Source of the DNA: Cohnella zeiphila
GTDB taxonomy: Bacteria > Bacillota > Bacilli > Paenibacillales > Paenibacillaceae
Direction of reading: 5' to 3'
Length of the DNA stretch: 64,000 nt
NCBI RefSeq assembly: GCF_014212055.1
Contig: NZ_JACJVO010000021.1
Location: 248,001-312,000 of the forward strand
Below the pieces are notes generated by a model. It was not told the origin of the DNA. It did not search any database and worked only from the letters and a program-made list of their open reading frames with translations. A program made the translations under genes and the position numbers. Position 1 is the stretch's first letter, and every line of letters begins with the position of its first letter. This document shows positions 9,119 to 16,785 of this stretch, piece by piece.

Positions 9119-9235
9119 ATCGAGAAATTCTCCTTCGTTCTGATGTTGTGGGCATCTTCCCAAATCGTGAGTCAGCCATCCGTCTCATCGGAGCAATCCT
9201 GAGGAGCAGCAGGGCGAATGGAGTGTGGCTCGACG
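9100..9235 (+). pseudogene. IS256-family transposase C-terminal fragment
   Basis: The plus strand reads NSPLNREILLRSDVVGIFPN and continues RESAIRLIGAIL, which is the conserved (L)NREIRRRSDVVGIFPN..SAIRLIGA block near the C-terminus of IS256 transposases. It begins inside the end of the AraC gene and decays after about 40 codons. It is a remnant only. Confidence 0.65.
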
Positions 9236-9332
9236 TTATTTCTTTTTTTGCAGTCGCGAACCACGAGTACAAACGGTCCTTTACGTGTGATTGGTGAGAT
9301 TCAAGAGCAAAAATAAAGAGGGCTCGTATGCC

Positions 9333-10220
9333 CACATTGCAAAAGCCATGACGTCGTTCGTTTCGGAACGTACATAGTTAAAGCTCGTACAAAGGCGGTA
9401 AACCGACAGCGTTACCGTTGCAAATCATGCCTTCTAACCTTCAATGACCTCACGAATACGCCTCTCCAGAGGACACGGCGATCTCACCTGTGGGTTCAGT
9501 TTATTGAACTCATGATAAAGGGCTTTTACTCCGCAAATGCGCCGACCTAATGTACGAGGAAGTATCGTATGTGACTTTGTTTTACTGGCGTCATAAGATT
9601 CAGATTCTCGCTGCGTTGAAGCAAATTCCAACCGAAGTATTCCAAGGAATCGTCGAAATGGACGAGACCTACTTTCTATACTCTGAAAAAGGCAGACGTA
9701 GCATCTCCGAACGGGAGCCGAGTAAGCGCGGTGGTAAAGCTAAACAACGTGGCATCAGCAATGACCAGGTTTGTGTAATGGTCGCCCGTGACCGTCAGAA
9801 GATGACCTTCTCTGGTGTTCTTAGGCGTGGGCGCATCCGCACAACGAAACTAGATGAATCAATGGGTACTAATCTGTCCAGCTCCAACGTACTTTGCACG
9901 GATTCCTGGCGAGCGTTCAGTTCCTATGCCAATCAAAAGGGGTTGGTTCATTATAGTTTCAAGTCCGATGGAAAACAACGTGTCAAAGGCGTTTACCATA
10001 TCCAGAACGTAAATAGCTACCATAGCCGTCTAAAAGATGGATAAACCGCTTCAATGGGGTTGCAACAAAGTATTTGGAGCATTATTTGGCGTGGATCCGC
10101 TATCTCGATAGCAAGGACTTTGAGAATATAACGTCGAATAAGAAGAACATGCTGGTGGCTTCATACCTGTTTTCTATGAAGGACACGAACGCCAGAATTC
10201 GATGGATGGCTTATTGTTGA
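9333..10220 (+). pseudogene. IS1595-family transposase, frameshifted
   Basis: A zinc ribbon (CPHCKSHDVVRFG ... RYRCKSCLLTF) is followed by TRRSHLWVQFIELMIKGFYS in the same frame. The reading then shifts near 9550 to a 164-codon frame with the DDE-like core (QGIVEMDETYFLYSEKG, GISNDQVCVMVARDR, LCTDSWRAFSSYA) and shifts again near 10043 for the tail INRFNGVATKYLEHYLAWIR. Domain order and length match IS1595-type (ISXO2-like) transposases. At least two frameshifts make it inactive. Confidence 0.75.
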
Positions 10221-10325
10221 TCAGGCTGAGTGCTGAACAAGATCGGCAATCTATAAGTAATTGGATCTTCTGCTGTTTTGTATAACTTTGCAACCAATCT
10301 GAGACGATGAGGAGGAGAATAGAAG

Positions 10326-10742
10326 GTGGAACCGCTACATTTGATTAAAGCATTTTCCCAAGTCAGGCGATACCAACTGGCACAGATAGATGGAATTTCT
10401 GCTGAAATGCAGACTTACATTCCCAAAGGATTTCGAAACCATCTACATTGGCAAATGGGACATGTCATTGCTGAAACGGATAATCTCTTGCTTAAAACTA
10501 CTGGTGAACGCCAACTCCCTACGAGTTTTCAATATTTTTTTGCAAATGGCACATCTCCGAATGAGTGGACGGGCGAACCTCCAACCTGGAAAGAATTAAC
10601 GGAGTTGCTTCTTTCCCAATGCAATCAAGTCCGAGATGCGATTGGGTCCGAAAAATCTGATTCTGCCTATAAGCTTGAACCTCATTTGTACCATGAATGG
10701 CTCCACGCCGGAATCATCAACACCATGGTTAAGTTACTATAA
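10326..10742 (+). CDS. DinB-family protein
   Basis: 138 residues starting GTG/ATG near 10326 after AGGAGGAGAATAGAAG. The pattern of a four-helix bundle with histidines at the metal-binding positions is visible: HLHWQMGHVIAET near residue 40 and a closing HEWLHAGIINTM. DinB_2 proteins are metal-dependent, often thiol-transferase-like enzymes, or stress proteins of unknown substrate. The length is slightly short for the family, but both histidine motifs are present. It stands alone between IS debris and a small minus-strand gene. Confidence 0.7.
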   Translation: MEPLHLIKAFSQVRRYQLAQIDGISAEMQTYIPKGFRNHLHWQMGHVIAETDNLLLKTTGERQLPTSFQYFFANGTSPNEWTGEPPTWKELTELLLSQCNQVRDAIGSEKSDSAYKLEPHLYHEWLHAGIINTMVKLL

Positions 10743-10807
10743 TCTGTCTGAAGTCGAAGAACTCCCCGAAAGGTTTGTTTCAAGTAACGGGGAACGTTAG
10801 CTGAATT

Positions 10808-10841
10808 AATCGCCGTCCTTATGGGGGGGCGATTTTCTTTA
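10808..10841 (+). terminator. Rho-independent terminator after the DinB-like gene
   Basis: AATCGCC (10808-10814) pairs with GGCGATT (10828-10834), followed by TTCTTT. Confidence 0.55.
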
Positions 10842-10873
10842 GTTTGAAAATCAACATTAAGATTTAACATAGC

Positions 10874-11053
10874 CTATTTCTTTACTTGAGACCAGGTAAT
10901 CCTGATGTTTGGGAACCCAAATATAGAAAAGGTCTCATCATCATCCTTACGCCAATAATTTTCCTCGAGTAGGGACTCAAATCCGTTGAAGCTGATATTG
11001 TCGTCATTGTAATGAATGATGTAACTGTCGCCAATCACCAGTTCAAAACTCAT
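10874..11053 (-). CDS. Small hypothetical protein (59 residues)
   Basis: Minus-strand frame from ATG 11053 to TAG 10874, beginning MSFELVIGDSYIIHYNDDN and ending IFGFPNIRITWSQVKK. Composition is protein-like (acidic middle, aromatic residues evenly spread) with no signal peptide or membrane helix. The nearest ribosome-site candidate, GGGGAAG, is about 15 bases too far, so translation is uncertain. I do not recognise a family. It stands convergent to the DinB-like gene and shares its terminator region. Confidence 0.45.
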   Translation of the reverse strand: MSFELVIGDSYIIHYNDDNISFNGFESLLEENYWRKDDDETFSIFGFPNIRITWSQVKK

Positions 11054-11215
11054 AAACTTGTATTGTTATTAAAAACTTCCCCAACCGATTCCACCTACGG
11101 CAAAAAATGCTTACTTACACTCCATATTATAACAAAATTAATAATTAATTACTGAGTGCCTTTGCATGTTTGAGTAAAATATCTGTATCTCACAAACAAA
11201 GGAGGTGAACAGCAA

Positions 11216-11397
11216 ATGACCACATTGGCTCCACACGAAGCGTTGGAAATTCACGAGGCGATTAACTTCAAGACACTCTGCCTGGCCAAGTCGAAGCTGA
11301 TGCAAGGTCTCGTGACCAAGAATTGAAGGATTTGATGCAAAAGGACGTGGAACAGTCGAATGATTTTTTGTCGATTTTTATCAATATTTCAATACTT
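11216..11397 (+). pseudogene. Second small spore-coat protein copy, frameshifted
   Basis: AAAGGAGGTGAAC precedes ATG 11216, which encodes MTTLAPHEALEIHEAINFKT then LCLAKSKLMQGLVTKN and stops at 11326. Moving one base gives the expected continuation DQELKDLMQKDVEQSND, so a single-base indel near 11313 split the gene. It is a paralogue of the fragment at 1855. Translation initiation signals are intact, so a 36-residue peptide could still be made. Confidence 0.6.
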
Positions 11398-11761
11398 ATG
11401 TAATAGGACCAATTTACCGTGTTAATTAAAAAAATAATTGGTAAAATAGTATCATGATTTTTAATCCTTAAGTCACGTAAGCATGTGCGAACGGGGGTGT
11501 TTTATGTTCGATTTTGGAAATTTTTTTTGTGGTAATTGTTTTTTTATTTTGATGGTAAAGGAGCCCGAGTTATTTTGTTAATGTCCAATGATTCCTTACT
11601 GATCCGGGAGCAAATCCATTTGCCGAATATCATTGCAAACCAGAAAAGAAAATGGATGAAGTTGTGGCAGAGGGAGGATGCACATTAAGAAAATAAGGTA
11701 GCAACTCTGTCACGACCGCTCTTTAATCACTCGTCCAATCGATTAAAGGAGTTGGTTTAAG
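11398..11761. other. Leader of the sensor kinase, with a possible 25-residue peptide
   Basis: AT-rich stretch. A 25-codon frame at 11504-11581 (MFDFGNFFCGNCFFILMVKE, ending PELFC) has GGGGGTG six bases upstream of its ATG. It may be a leader peptide or small secreted peptide for the kinase that follows, or chance. Nothing else seen. Confidence 0.3.
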
Positions 11762-12721
11762 ATGACATTCGTGATCATTTTTCTGTGGATATTCTTGGCA
11801 ATTGTACTTTATCCTCGTATTAATTCGCGTTGGCGTAATTACCTGACACCCATTCACTTTTCTTTATTCATTGCCCCGGCACTCTTTAATGATTATCATA
11901 ATCCTCAAAAGTATTTTGATTGGTGGATCCTCTATATAGCCACGATTATTGTTCAGACGAAATTCAATCAAATAAAAGAGAAAGATACAACGTCTTCCCC
12001 ACCTTATGGAACTCGCGTATTAAGTCATACGATCAAAAATGAAATTGGAAAGATCAGGATAGTTGCACATGAAATCCAGACGCTCGCATCGAAATCAAAA
12101 GAAAAAGGGATAGAAAGAGAAGCGGCAATCGTTATAAATTCAACCGATCATGTGCTTGAAATGGTAGCGAGAGTTCAAAGTCATTCAAATGAAATTGTTT
12201 TAAAAGAAGGGGTACATGATCTTTCAAAAATTTTAAACCTTGCGCTTCAATCCTCCAAAAGAGTCCTGGACAATAAGAATATTCGGGTAAAAAGAGGGAG
12301 CTTCTTACAAAATGCCCCGATTTGGTGCGATTCGACGCATATGCAAGAAACGTTTCAGAACATTATTATGAATGCAATGGAAGCGATGAATTTCGGCGGA
12401 ATGCTTTCCGTTTCCTTGAATGAGACTCGGAATCAATTTCTGATTACTTTCATGGATGACGGTGGGGGAATTCCAGAAGATAATATGGAGTCCATTTTCG
12501 ATCCATTTTATTCGACGAAGAATAAAAAGCTAAATTTTGGTATTGGTCTAACCTACTGTTATTCCGTCGTTCAAAAACACGGGGGTTCGATTGAAGTTCA
12601 GAGTGAACTTCATGTGGGTACTACAGTTACCATCCGCCTGCCCAAGAGAAAAATTCATACCTGGTTTCTTCCAAATTTCGGGGGGAAGGCTTTTGGAAAC
12701 CATCAAAGTTATGCTGGTTGA
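11762..12721 (+). CDS. Sensor histidine kinase
   Basis: 319 residues. One or two hydrophobic segments at the N-terminus (FVIIFLWIFLAIVLY; WWILYIATIIV) suggest membrane attachment with almost no outside loop. The HisKA-like region has LSHTIKNEIGKIRIVAHE (His near 89), followed by HATPase motifs: N box NIIMNAMEAMN, DDGGGIP, FDPFYSTKN and FGIGLTY. GGAG is 8-9 bases upstream of ATG 11762. It overlaps by 28 bases the response regulator that starts at 12693, so the two form a coupled two-component pair. No sensor domain is recognisable. Confidence 0.88.
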   Translation: MTFVIIFLWIFLAIVLYPRINSRWRNYLTPIHFSLFIAPALFNDYHNPQKYFDWWILYIATIIVQTKFNQIKEKDTTSSPPYGTRVLSHTIKNEIGKIRIVAHEIQTLASKSKEKGIEREAAIVINSTDHVLEMVARVQSHSNEIVLKEGVHDLSKILNLALQSSKRVLDNKNIRVKRGSFLQNAPIWCDSTHMQETFQNIIMNAMEAMNFGGMLSVSLNETRNQFLITFMDDGGGIPEDNMESIFDPFYSTKNKKLNFGIGLTYCYSVVQKHGGSIEVQSELHVGTTVTIRLPKRKIHTWFLPNFGGKAFGNHQSYAG

Positions 12722-13331
12722 GGATGATCCTATTTGGAGGGAACACCTAACGAATTACCTAAGTCGGGAAGAAGACCTGATTATGGTCGGATCGGCTGCT
12801 AACCGTGAAGATGCCATTCATCTGGCAAGACTAAGCGATGCTAATATTGTACTTATGGATTTGGTTTTAACAGGGGAGGGTTATGACGGAATAGAGGCAG
12901 CGTTAGATATACAAGAAATCAGAGAAGTAAAAGTGATCATGTTGACAGGCGTTGACGAGGAAGAGGCGATCAAACATACCTTTGCTGCAGGAGCCATCAA
13001 CTACGTAACGAAAACCCATTATGAAGACATTCCCTGTGCCATTCGTGCCGCCTATCATAACATGGAATACATACATCCCGATTCGGCCGGTGTCATCAGG
13101 AGGGAGTTTCGAAGACTTTGGAGAGATCAACAAGGAAAGCTCTTAACTCCTTCCGAAAAGGAAATCTTGAAACGGATTCATCTAGGAAAGAAGCAAGTGA
13201 TGATTCAAACGGAATTGCACACCGCTGAAAGTACTGTCAAAAAGCATGTGAATAGCATACTGAAAAAGCTTGGGGTTCGTTCAAGTCGCGATGCAGCCCG
13301 GAAAGCGAAACGATTAGGTATGCTAGATTAG
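12693..13331 (+). CDS. NarL/LuxR-family response regulator
   Basis: 212 residues from TTG 12693, which has GGGGGAAGG a few bases upstream; the frame is open further 5' only because it overlaps the kinase. Receiver domain: MLVEDDP acidic pocket, phospho-acceptor Asp in VLMDLVL (about residue 55), conserved Thr and Lys (MLTGVDE, YVTKTHYE). The C-terminal GerE/LuxR helix-turn-helix is at about 150-210 (LTPSEKEILKRIHLGKKQ, ESTVKKHVNSILKKLGV). It is the output partner of the kinase at 11762. Targets are not visible. Confidence 0.9.
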   Translation: METIKVMLVEDDPIWREHLTNYLSREEDLIMVGSAANREDAIHLARLSDANIVLMDLVLTGEGYDGIEAALDIQEIREVKVIMLTGVDEEEAIKHTFAAGAINYVTKTHYEDIPCAIRAAYHNMEYIHPDSAGVIRREFRRLWRDQQGKLLTPSEKEILKRIHLGKKQVMIQTELHTAESTVKKHVNSILKKLGVRSSRDAARKAKRLGMLD

Positions 13332-13332
13332 T

Positions 13333-13383
13333 TCCCAAATTGAGGTCTGATTTTCCTTCATTGGAGAATTGGGCCTTTTTATT
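13333..13383 (+). terminator. Weak terminator after the two-component pair
   Basis: CCCAAATTGAGG and GGAGAATTGGG can pair imperfectly, followed by CCTTTTTATTTT. The hairpin is imperfect but the T-run is clear. Confidence 0.4.
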
Positions 13384-13417
13384 TTGACAAAAGTTCTAAT
13401 GATAGTAGAACTTATAT
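13384..13417 (+). promoter_or_regulatory. Promoter with palindromic operator at the left end of the conjugative element
   Basis: A consensus TTGACA (13384-13389) is followed at once by a perfect inverted repeat AAGTTCTA (13391-13398) / TAGAACTT (13406-13413) with a 7-base spacer. A further half-site AGTTCTA lies at 13426. A TTATAT at 13412 could be the -10 but spacing is long. The palindrome sits where a repressor would block RNA polymerase, in front of the first genes of the element. No repressor gene is obvious in the window. Confidence 0.45.
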
Positions 13418-13519
13418 GCAAAACAGTTCTAGCGAAAGATTCATCTTATGAAGTGCAAAGAGGCCATGTACACTGAACTTGTGAGCGCTCATTCGTGATT
13501 AAGTGAAGGGAGCATAGAT

Positions 13520-13684
13520 ATGAGTCTTGTGAAAGAGACAATTCATCAAGATGAGAGAGTCAATTTTAATAAAAACAATCTTAAAGTTGGAAAACTGCCC
13601 CGGGCATACTACGAACAATTAATGCGCCATGATTGGTTCATCAGGGTAAATCATCGAATAAGACAACGGGGGTGGGGGAAATGA
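13520..13684 (+). CDS. Small element protein (54 residues)
   Basis: ATG 13520 with GAAGGGAG upstream, reading MSLVKETIHQDERVNF ... PRAYYEQLMRHDWFIRVNHR and ending GWGK. It is basic at the C-terminus. Its TGA overlaps the ATG of the next gene (ATGA), so the two are translationally coupled. I do not recognise a named family; small basic proteins of this type precede ArpU-like regulators in phages and integrative elements. Confidence 0.6.
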   Translation: MSLVKETIHQDERVNFNKNNLKVGKLPRAYYEQLMRHDWFIRVNHRIRQRGWGK

Positions 13685-14199
13685 ATACCGTCACTCCCTA
13701 CTCACTGGTGGAATCTTGGCTACAGGAATTACCGGAGTGGAAATCCCGGCTCGAAACACTGCAGGCCCAGTTAACTCATTTGCCAGGGCTGACACAAAAG
13801 TTCGATCTCGTTGCGATACATGGACAAGGACAAAAAAATGAAGCGATCTTACATGAGGTCATCAAGCGTATTCAGTTTAGGGAAGTGGAGATCCCGTTTC
13901 TGCAATTAAAAATTCAAGTGCTGGAAATGGCGATCCACTCCCTGACATCTGAGGAACAAATATTTATTGAGCAAAGATATGTATTAAAATTGCCGACGCC
14001 ACTCATTTTGGAAAAGCTCAATATTCCTTCCCGAAGCTATTATCGATTACGAAGGCGTACGCTCGATCATATTTACCGAATCGTTGGTGGAGCAGACTCC
14101 ATACTTGGATTAGGTAACGAAATCTTATTTCAAACGAGCGGCGAAAAAGTGGCAGAAGATTGGCACGCAAAGGGAGAGGACAGTGGCAAAGAAAAATAG
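13681..14199 (+). CDS. ArpU/RinA-like late-gene transcriptional regulator
   Basis: 172 residues from ATG 13681, overlapping the stop of the 54-residue protein. The C-terminal half is a sigma-region-4-like helix-turn-helix: LTSEEQIFIEQRYVLKLPTP then LEKLNIPSRSYYRLRRRTLD. The N-terminal part is coiled and helical. Phage ArpU/RinA-type proteins activate late operons, and this one is placed directly before the transfer genes, so it may switch them on. The longer in-frame extension upstream lacks a ribosome site and overlaps the small gene. Confidence 0.7.
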   Translation: MNTVTPYSLVESWLQELPEWKSRLETLQAQLTHLPGLTQKFDLVAIHGQGQKNEAILHEVIKRIQFREVEIPFLQLKIQVLEMAIHSLTSEEQIFIEQRYVLKLPTPLILEKLNIPSRSYYRLRRRTLDHIYRIVGGADSILGLGNEILFQTSGEKVAEDWHAKGEDSGKEK

Positions 14200-14223
14200 T
14201 AACCTGATAGTGTCAAAACATGT

Positions 14224-14262
14224 AGGCAGGCCTTCCGTATGGAAATGGCCTGTCTCTTTTAT
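14224..14262 (+). terminator. Terminator between regulator and transfer operon
   Basis: AGGCAGGCC (14224-14232) pairs with GGCCTGTCT (14247-14255) with one mismatch, followed by CTTTTATT. An ArpU-like regulator next to it might act through this site. Confidence 0.65.
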
Positions 14263-14307
14263 TGGGAAGGGAGGGGAAATCTAATCTTCTGAATGAGGAG
14301 GATTGCC

Positions 14308-16605
14308 GTGCGCTCCTATTTGTTTCCGCGCTGGTGTGAGCCGGGACAAGGCAAGCACAGGCAAACGTTGTGGTTTGAACTGATGCCCTCCTTGGACGCC
14401 GAACCCATGGATTCCGCCAAGGCGACGCGTTTTGCCAAACATATCAGTCAGCTCGGTCATTCCCCAATCGAGCGTTTTCGGTTTGGACAGTTAATCTTTC
14501 GTTTCCTGATCCGGTGTGTTGGACCCGCCGGACGCGTACGATTGTACTTTTCTGTCCCCGACATTCGCTGGATGGGATTTCGAACCGGGTTTCAAACACA
14601 GGTGTCCGGGATTTATTTGCTTCCGATCGAGGCGCCTGTCTTTGAGACGGGTAACGGCAAAAACACTCTGATCGCCGAAGGCTATCCGGCTTATAAGGGC
14701 GCACTATCCGTTGCGGCTATTCGTCCTGAAGGGAAAGACCCCGTTGGAGAGGTAATCGCAGCCATGGGTGGAGGCGAATTGAAAGCCGGTGAAGAGGTCT
14801 GGCTGGAGCTTTCATTTGCGCCGGCAGGCAAACGGCTTTTGCAGCGACGCGTTCGCAAAGCTGATAACTGGCTTCGTTCTCCTTCCATTGAACCGGTATC
14901 GCTGCAGGCCATCTGGCGAGAAATGCAAACGAACCAACGGGAGAGACGGAGACCACGGGAGATGACTTTTCATCAGCAAAACATCCTTCGTTCCTTGCAA
15001 AGCAAACAGGACGAAGATGAAATCGGATTATGGACGGGCTTTCGCGTGAACATATGTTCGCCTGCAGCAAAGGCAAGGCTGCACACGATGAATGACATGC
15101 TACAGGCCATGCGAAACGGCAATGGCATTGTATTGCGTCCTGTGCGAAGCAAAAATGCTGTGCTTGGGCCCGGTACCCCCTCCAAGCGGTTGCTGTTTTC
15201 GTCAGAAGAACTTGGATTCTGGCTACGAATTCCCGGGTTCGGCGATCCGGCAGCTGCACATATGGAAAAGATGCATGCCAAAATCGTACCTCCGCCAGTC
15301 GGATTAACCCAAGGTCTATTTATCGGGAAAAGCAACGCGCCCGGGATCGACCAGGAAATCCGCATGCCGGAGAACCAAATGCTTAAGCATGCTTTTCTTG
15401 CCGGGACGACCGGTTCAGGGAAAACCTCGACGCTGCTTTCCATCATGACGCGAATGGTCGACGATTTGGTACGAGCTCCGGACAAAGCTCCCGGCTTTAC
15501 CTTTCTTGACCCGCACGGCGGGGCAATCGAAACGCTGCTTAGTTACATTCCGAAAAGTTTGTACCCGAAGCTGCATATCATCCCGCTCGGCGCGACCGAG
15601 CGGCCGCGTGGCTTTAATCTGTTTCAGTCCGCGCATGCCGAAGTGCGAGAAAGCCTAACCGGGGAGTTTGTCACCACACTTCAGCAACTGTTTCCGGGGT
15701 CACGACCAAGGGCGGAGCATTACTTGCGGAATGCAGTACTCAGCCTCCTGTCCGTGCCGCCGCAAACAGTTCTGGGTATTGTGGATATTTTCCACAACGA
15801 ATCGTATCGCCAGAAACTGCTGCCAGAGTTGGACCAACACCTCATCCATTTTTGGATGCACGAGTTTGCCGAGATCAAAAACATTGGCGATCATCTCGGT
15901 CCTATTCTGAACAAGCTGGGTGCGTTGACGACGTATCCGACCTCGCGGAGGATGCTCGGCCAACTGCACAGCAGCATCGATACACGGAAAGCGATGGATG
16001 ACGGTCACATCGTCCTCATCGACAGCTCCGGTTGCGTGCCGGATTTGCTCAAAATTTTGGCCAGCTTGTTTTTTATCGACTACCACTTCACTTGTCGCAA
16101 GCGGCCGCAACACAAGTCTAGGGCGCACTTCTTCTTTGCAGATGAAATTCATCTGTTTGCGACGGACATCCTGACTAAAATTTTGGCGGAAGACCGCAAG
16201 TTCGGTCTTTCGCTTTTTTTGGCCACGCAGTATCTGTCCCAACTATCCGACCGTATCTTGGAGGCGATTCTTGGCAACGTGGGCACGCTGATGCTGCTGC
16301 AATTGGGTGGTCCGGATGCGGACAAACTGTCCCGATGGCTGAAGCCCCAGGTTACGAACACCGACCTCATGAACCTGGCTGAACTGCATGCCATTGTGCG
16401 CACGAAAGGGCACGAAGGACGGCTTGAGCTGTTCACGGTTAAAAACGAGGTGGTACCGACTCGGCATGAGGAATGGATCCGTGAAGCTTGGGCGTATTCG
16501 GATCAGCACGATGGCCGGTCGATCGAAGAGATCGAGCGGGAAATGAGACGTTTCAGCAGGGTCGACACCCCGGTTTCAATCGACGATGATGCGATCTTCA
16601 AGTGA
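14308..16605 (+). CDS. VirD4/TraG-like coupling ATPase (T4CP)
   Basis: 765 residues from GTG 14308, chosen because GAGGAGG lies 5 bases upstream; an ATG at 14293 is inside that ribosome site. P-loop FLAGTTGSGKTST at about 363-375, Walker B-like FTFLDPHGG and FFADEIHLF, and the later ATQYLSQLS block, as in HerA/FtsK-fold DNA translocases. The first 330 residues form a domain I do not recognise, and no transmembrane segment is visible, unlike classical VirD4, so membrane docking must come from partners. Its likely job is to bring the relaxase-DNA complex to the channel encoded downstream. It is first in the transfer operon and its stop abuts the candidate oriT. Confidence 0.85.
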   Translation: MRSYLFPRWCEPGQGKHRQTLWFELMPSLDAEPMDSAKATRFAKHISQLGHSPIERFRFGQLIFRFLIRCVGPAGRVRLYFSVPDIRWMGFRTGFQTQVSGIYLLPIEAPVFETGNGKNTLIAEGYPAYKGALSVAAIRPEGKDPVGEVIAAMGGGELKAGEEVWLELSFAPAGKRLLQRRVRKADNWLRSPSIEPVSLQAIWREMQTNQRERRRPREMTFHQQNILRSLQSKQDEDEIGLWTGFRVNICSPAAKARLHTMNDMLQAMRNGNGIVLRPVRSKNAVLGPGTPSKRLLFSSEELGFWLRIPGFGDPAAAHMEKMHAKIVPPPVGLTQGLFIGKSNAPGIDQEIRMPENQMLKHAFLAGTTGSGKTSTLLSIMTRMVDDLVRAPDKAPGFTFLDPHGGAIETLLSYIPKSLYPKLHIIPLGATERPRGFNLFQSAHAEVRESLTGEFVTTLQQLFPGSRPRAEHYLRNAVLSLLSVPPQTVLGIVDIFHNESYRQKLLPELDQHLIHFWMHEFAEIKNIGDHLGPILNKLGALTTYPTSRRMLGQLHSSIDTRKAMDDGHIVLIDSSGCVPDLLKILASLFFIDYHFTCRKRPQHKSRAHFFFADEIHLFATDILTKILAEDRKFGLSLFLATQYLSQLSDRILEAILGNVGTLMLLQLGGPDADKLSRWLKPQVTNTDLMNLAELHAIVRTKGHEGRLELFTVKNEVVPTRHEEWIREAWAYSDQHDGRSIEEIEREMRRFSRVDTPVSIDDDAIFK

Positions 16606-16614
16606 CGGCAGGAT

Positions 16615-16662
16615 GCAAGTTGGAGGGCAAGTTCGAGAGCAAGTTGGAGAGAAGTTTGGAGG
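16615..16662 (+). repeat. Four tandem 12-base repeats (iteron-like)
   Basis: Head-to-tail units GCAAGTTGGAGG, GCAAGTTCGAGA, GCAAGTTGGAGA and GAAGTTTGGAGG follow the coupling-protein stop by 10 bases. The 12-base period also keeps a reading frame (KLEG-KFES-KLER-SLEG), so protein repeats cannot be excluded. Placement before a relaxase candidate favours binding sites. Confidence 0.75.
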
Positions 16663-16695
16663 GAATGATCGAGAGAACATTGCCAAAGCCAGAAC

Positions 16696-16736
16696 CAGCC
16701 GTCCGGCGCGGTGAACCGCGCAAGCAGACGGCTGGC
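16696..16736 (+). other. Nested inverted repeat, candidate oriT
   Basis: Outer arms CCAGCCGTC (16696-16704) and GACGGCTGG (16727-16735) pair perfectly and enclose an inner hairpin GCGCGGT-GA-ACCGCGC at about 16707-16722. It sits between the coupling protein and the Replic_Relax gene, 34 bases after the 12-base repeats. Repeats plus palindromes next to a relaxase gene are the usual layout of an origin of transfer. It is followed by no T-run, so it is not a simple terminator. The nick site cannot be read. Confidence 0.5.
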
Positions 16737-16785
16737 CGCTGCCCGATGATATCTCACATGCCAAACAGGGGGGAGGAGCCGCACC

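Noticed and set aside
14717..16242. Long antisense frames opposite the coupling-protein gene
   Set aside because: They are shadows of a well-supported gene with conserved motifs and share its codon periodicity.
16615..16662. CRISPR array
   Set aside because: Units are 12 bases with no spacers.
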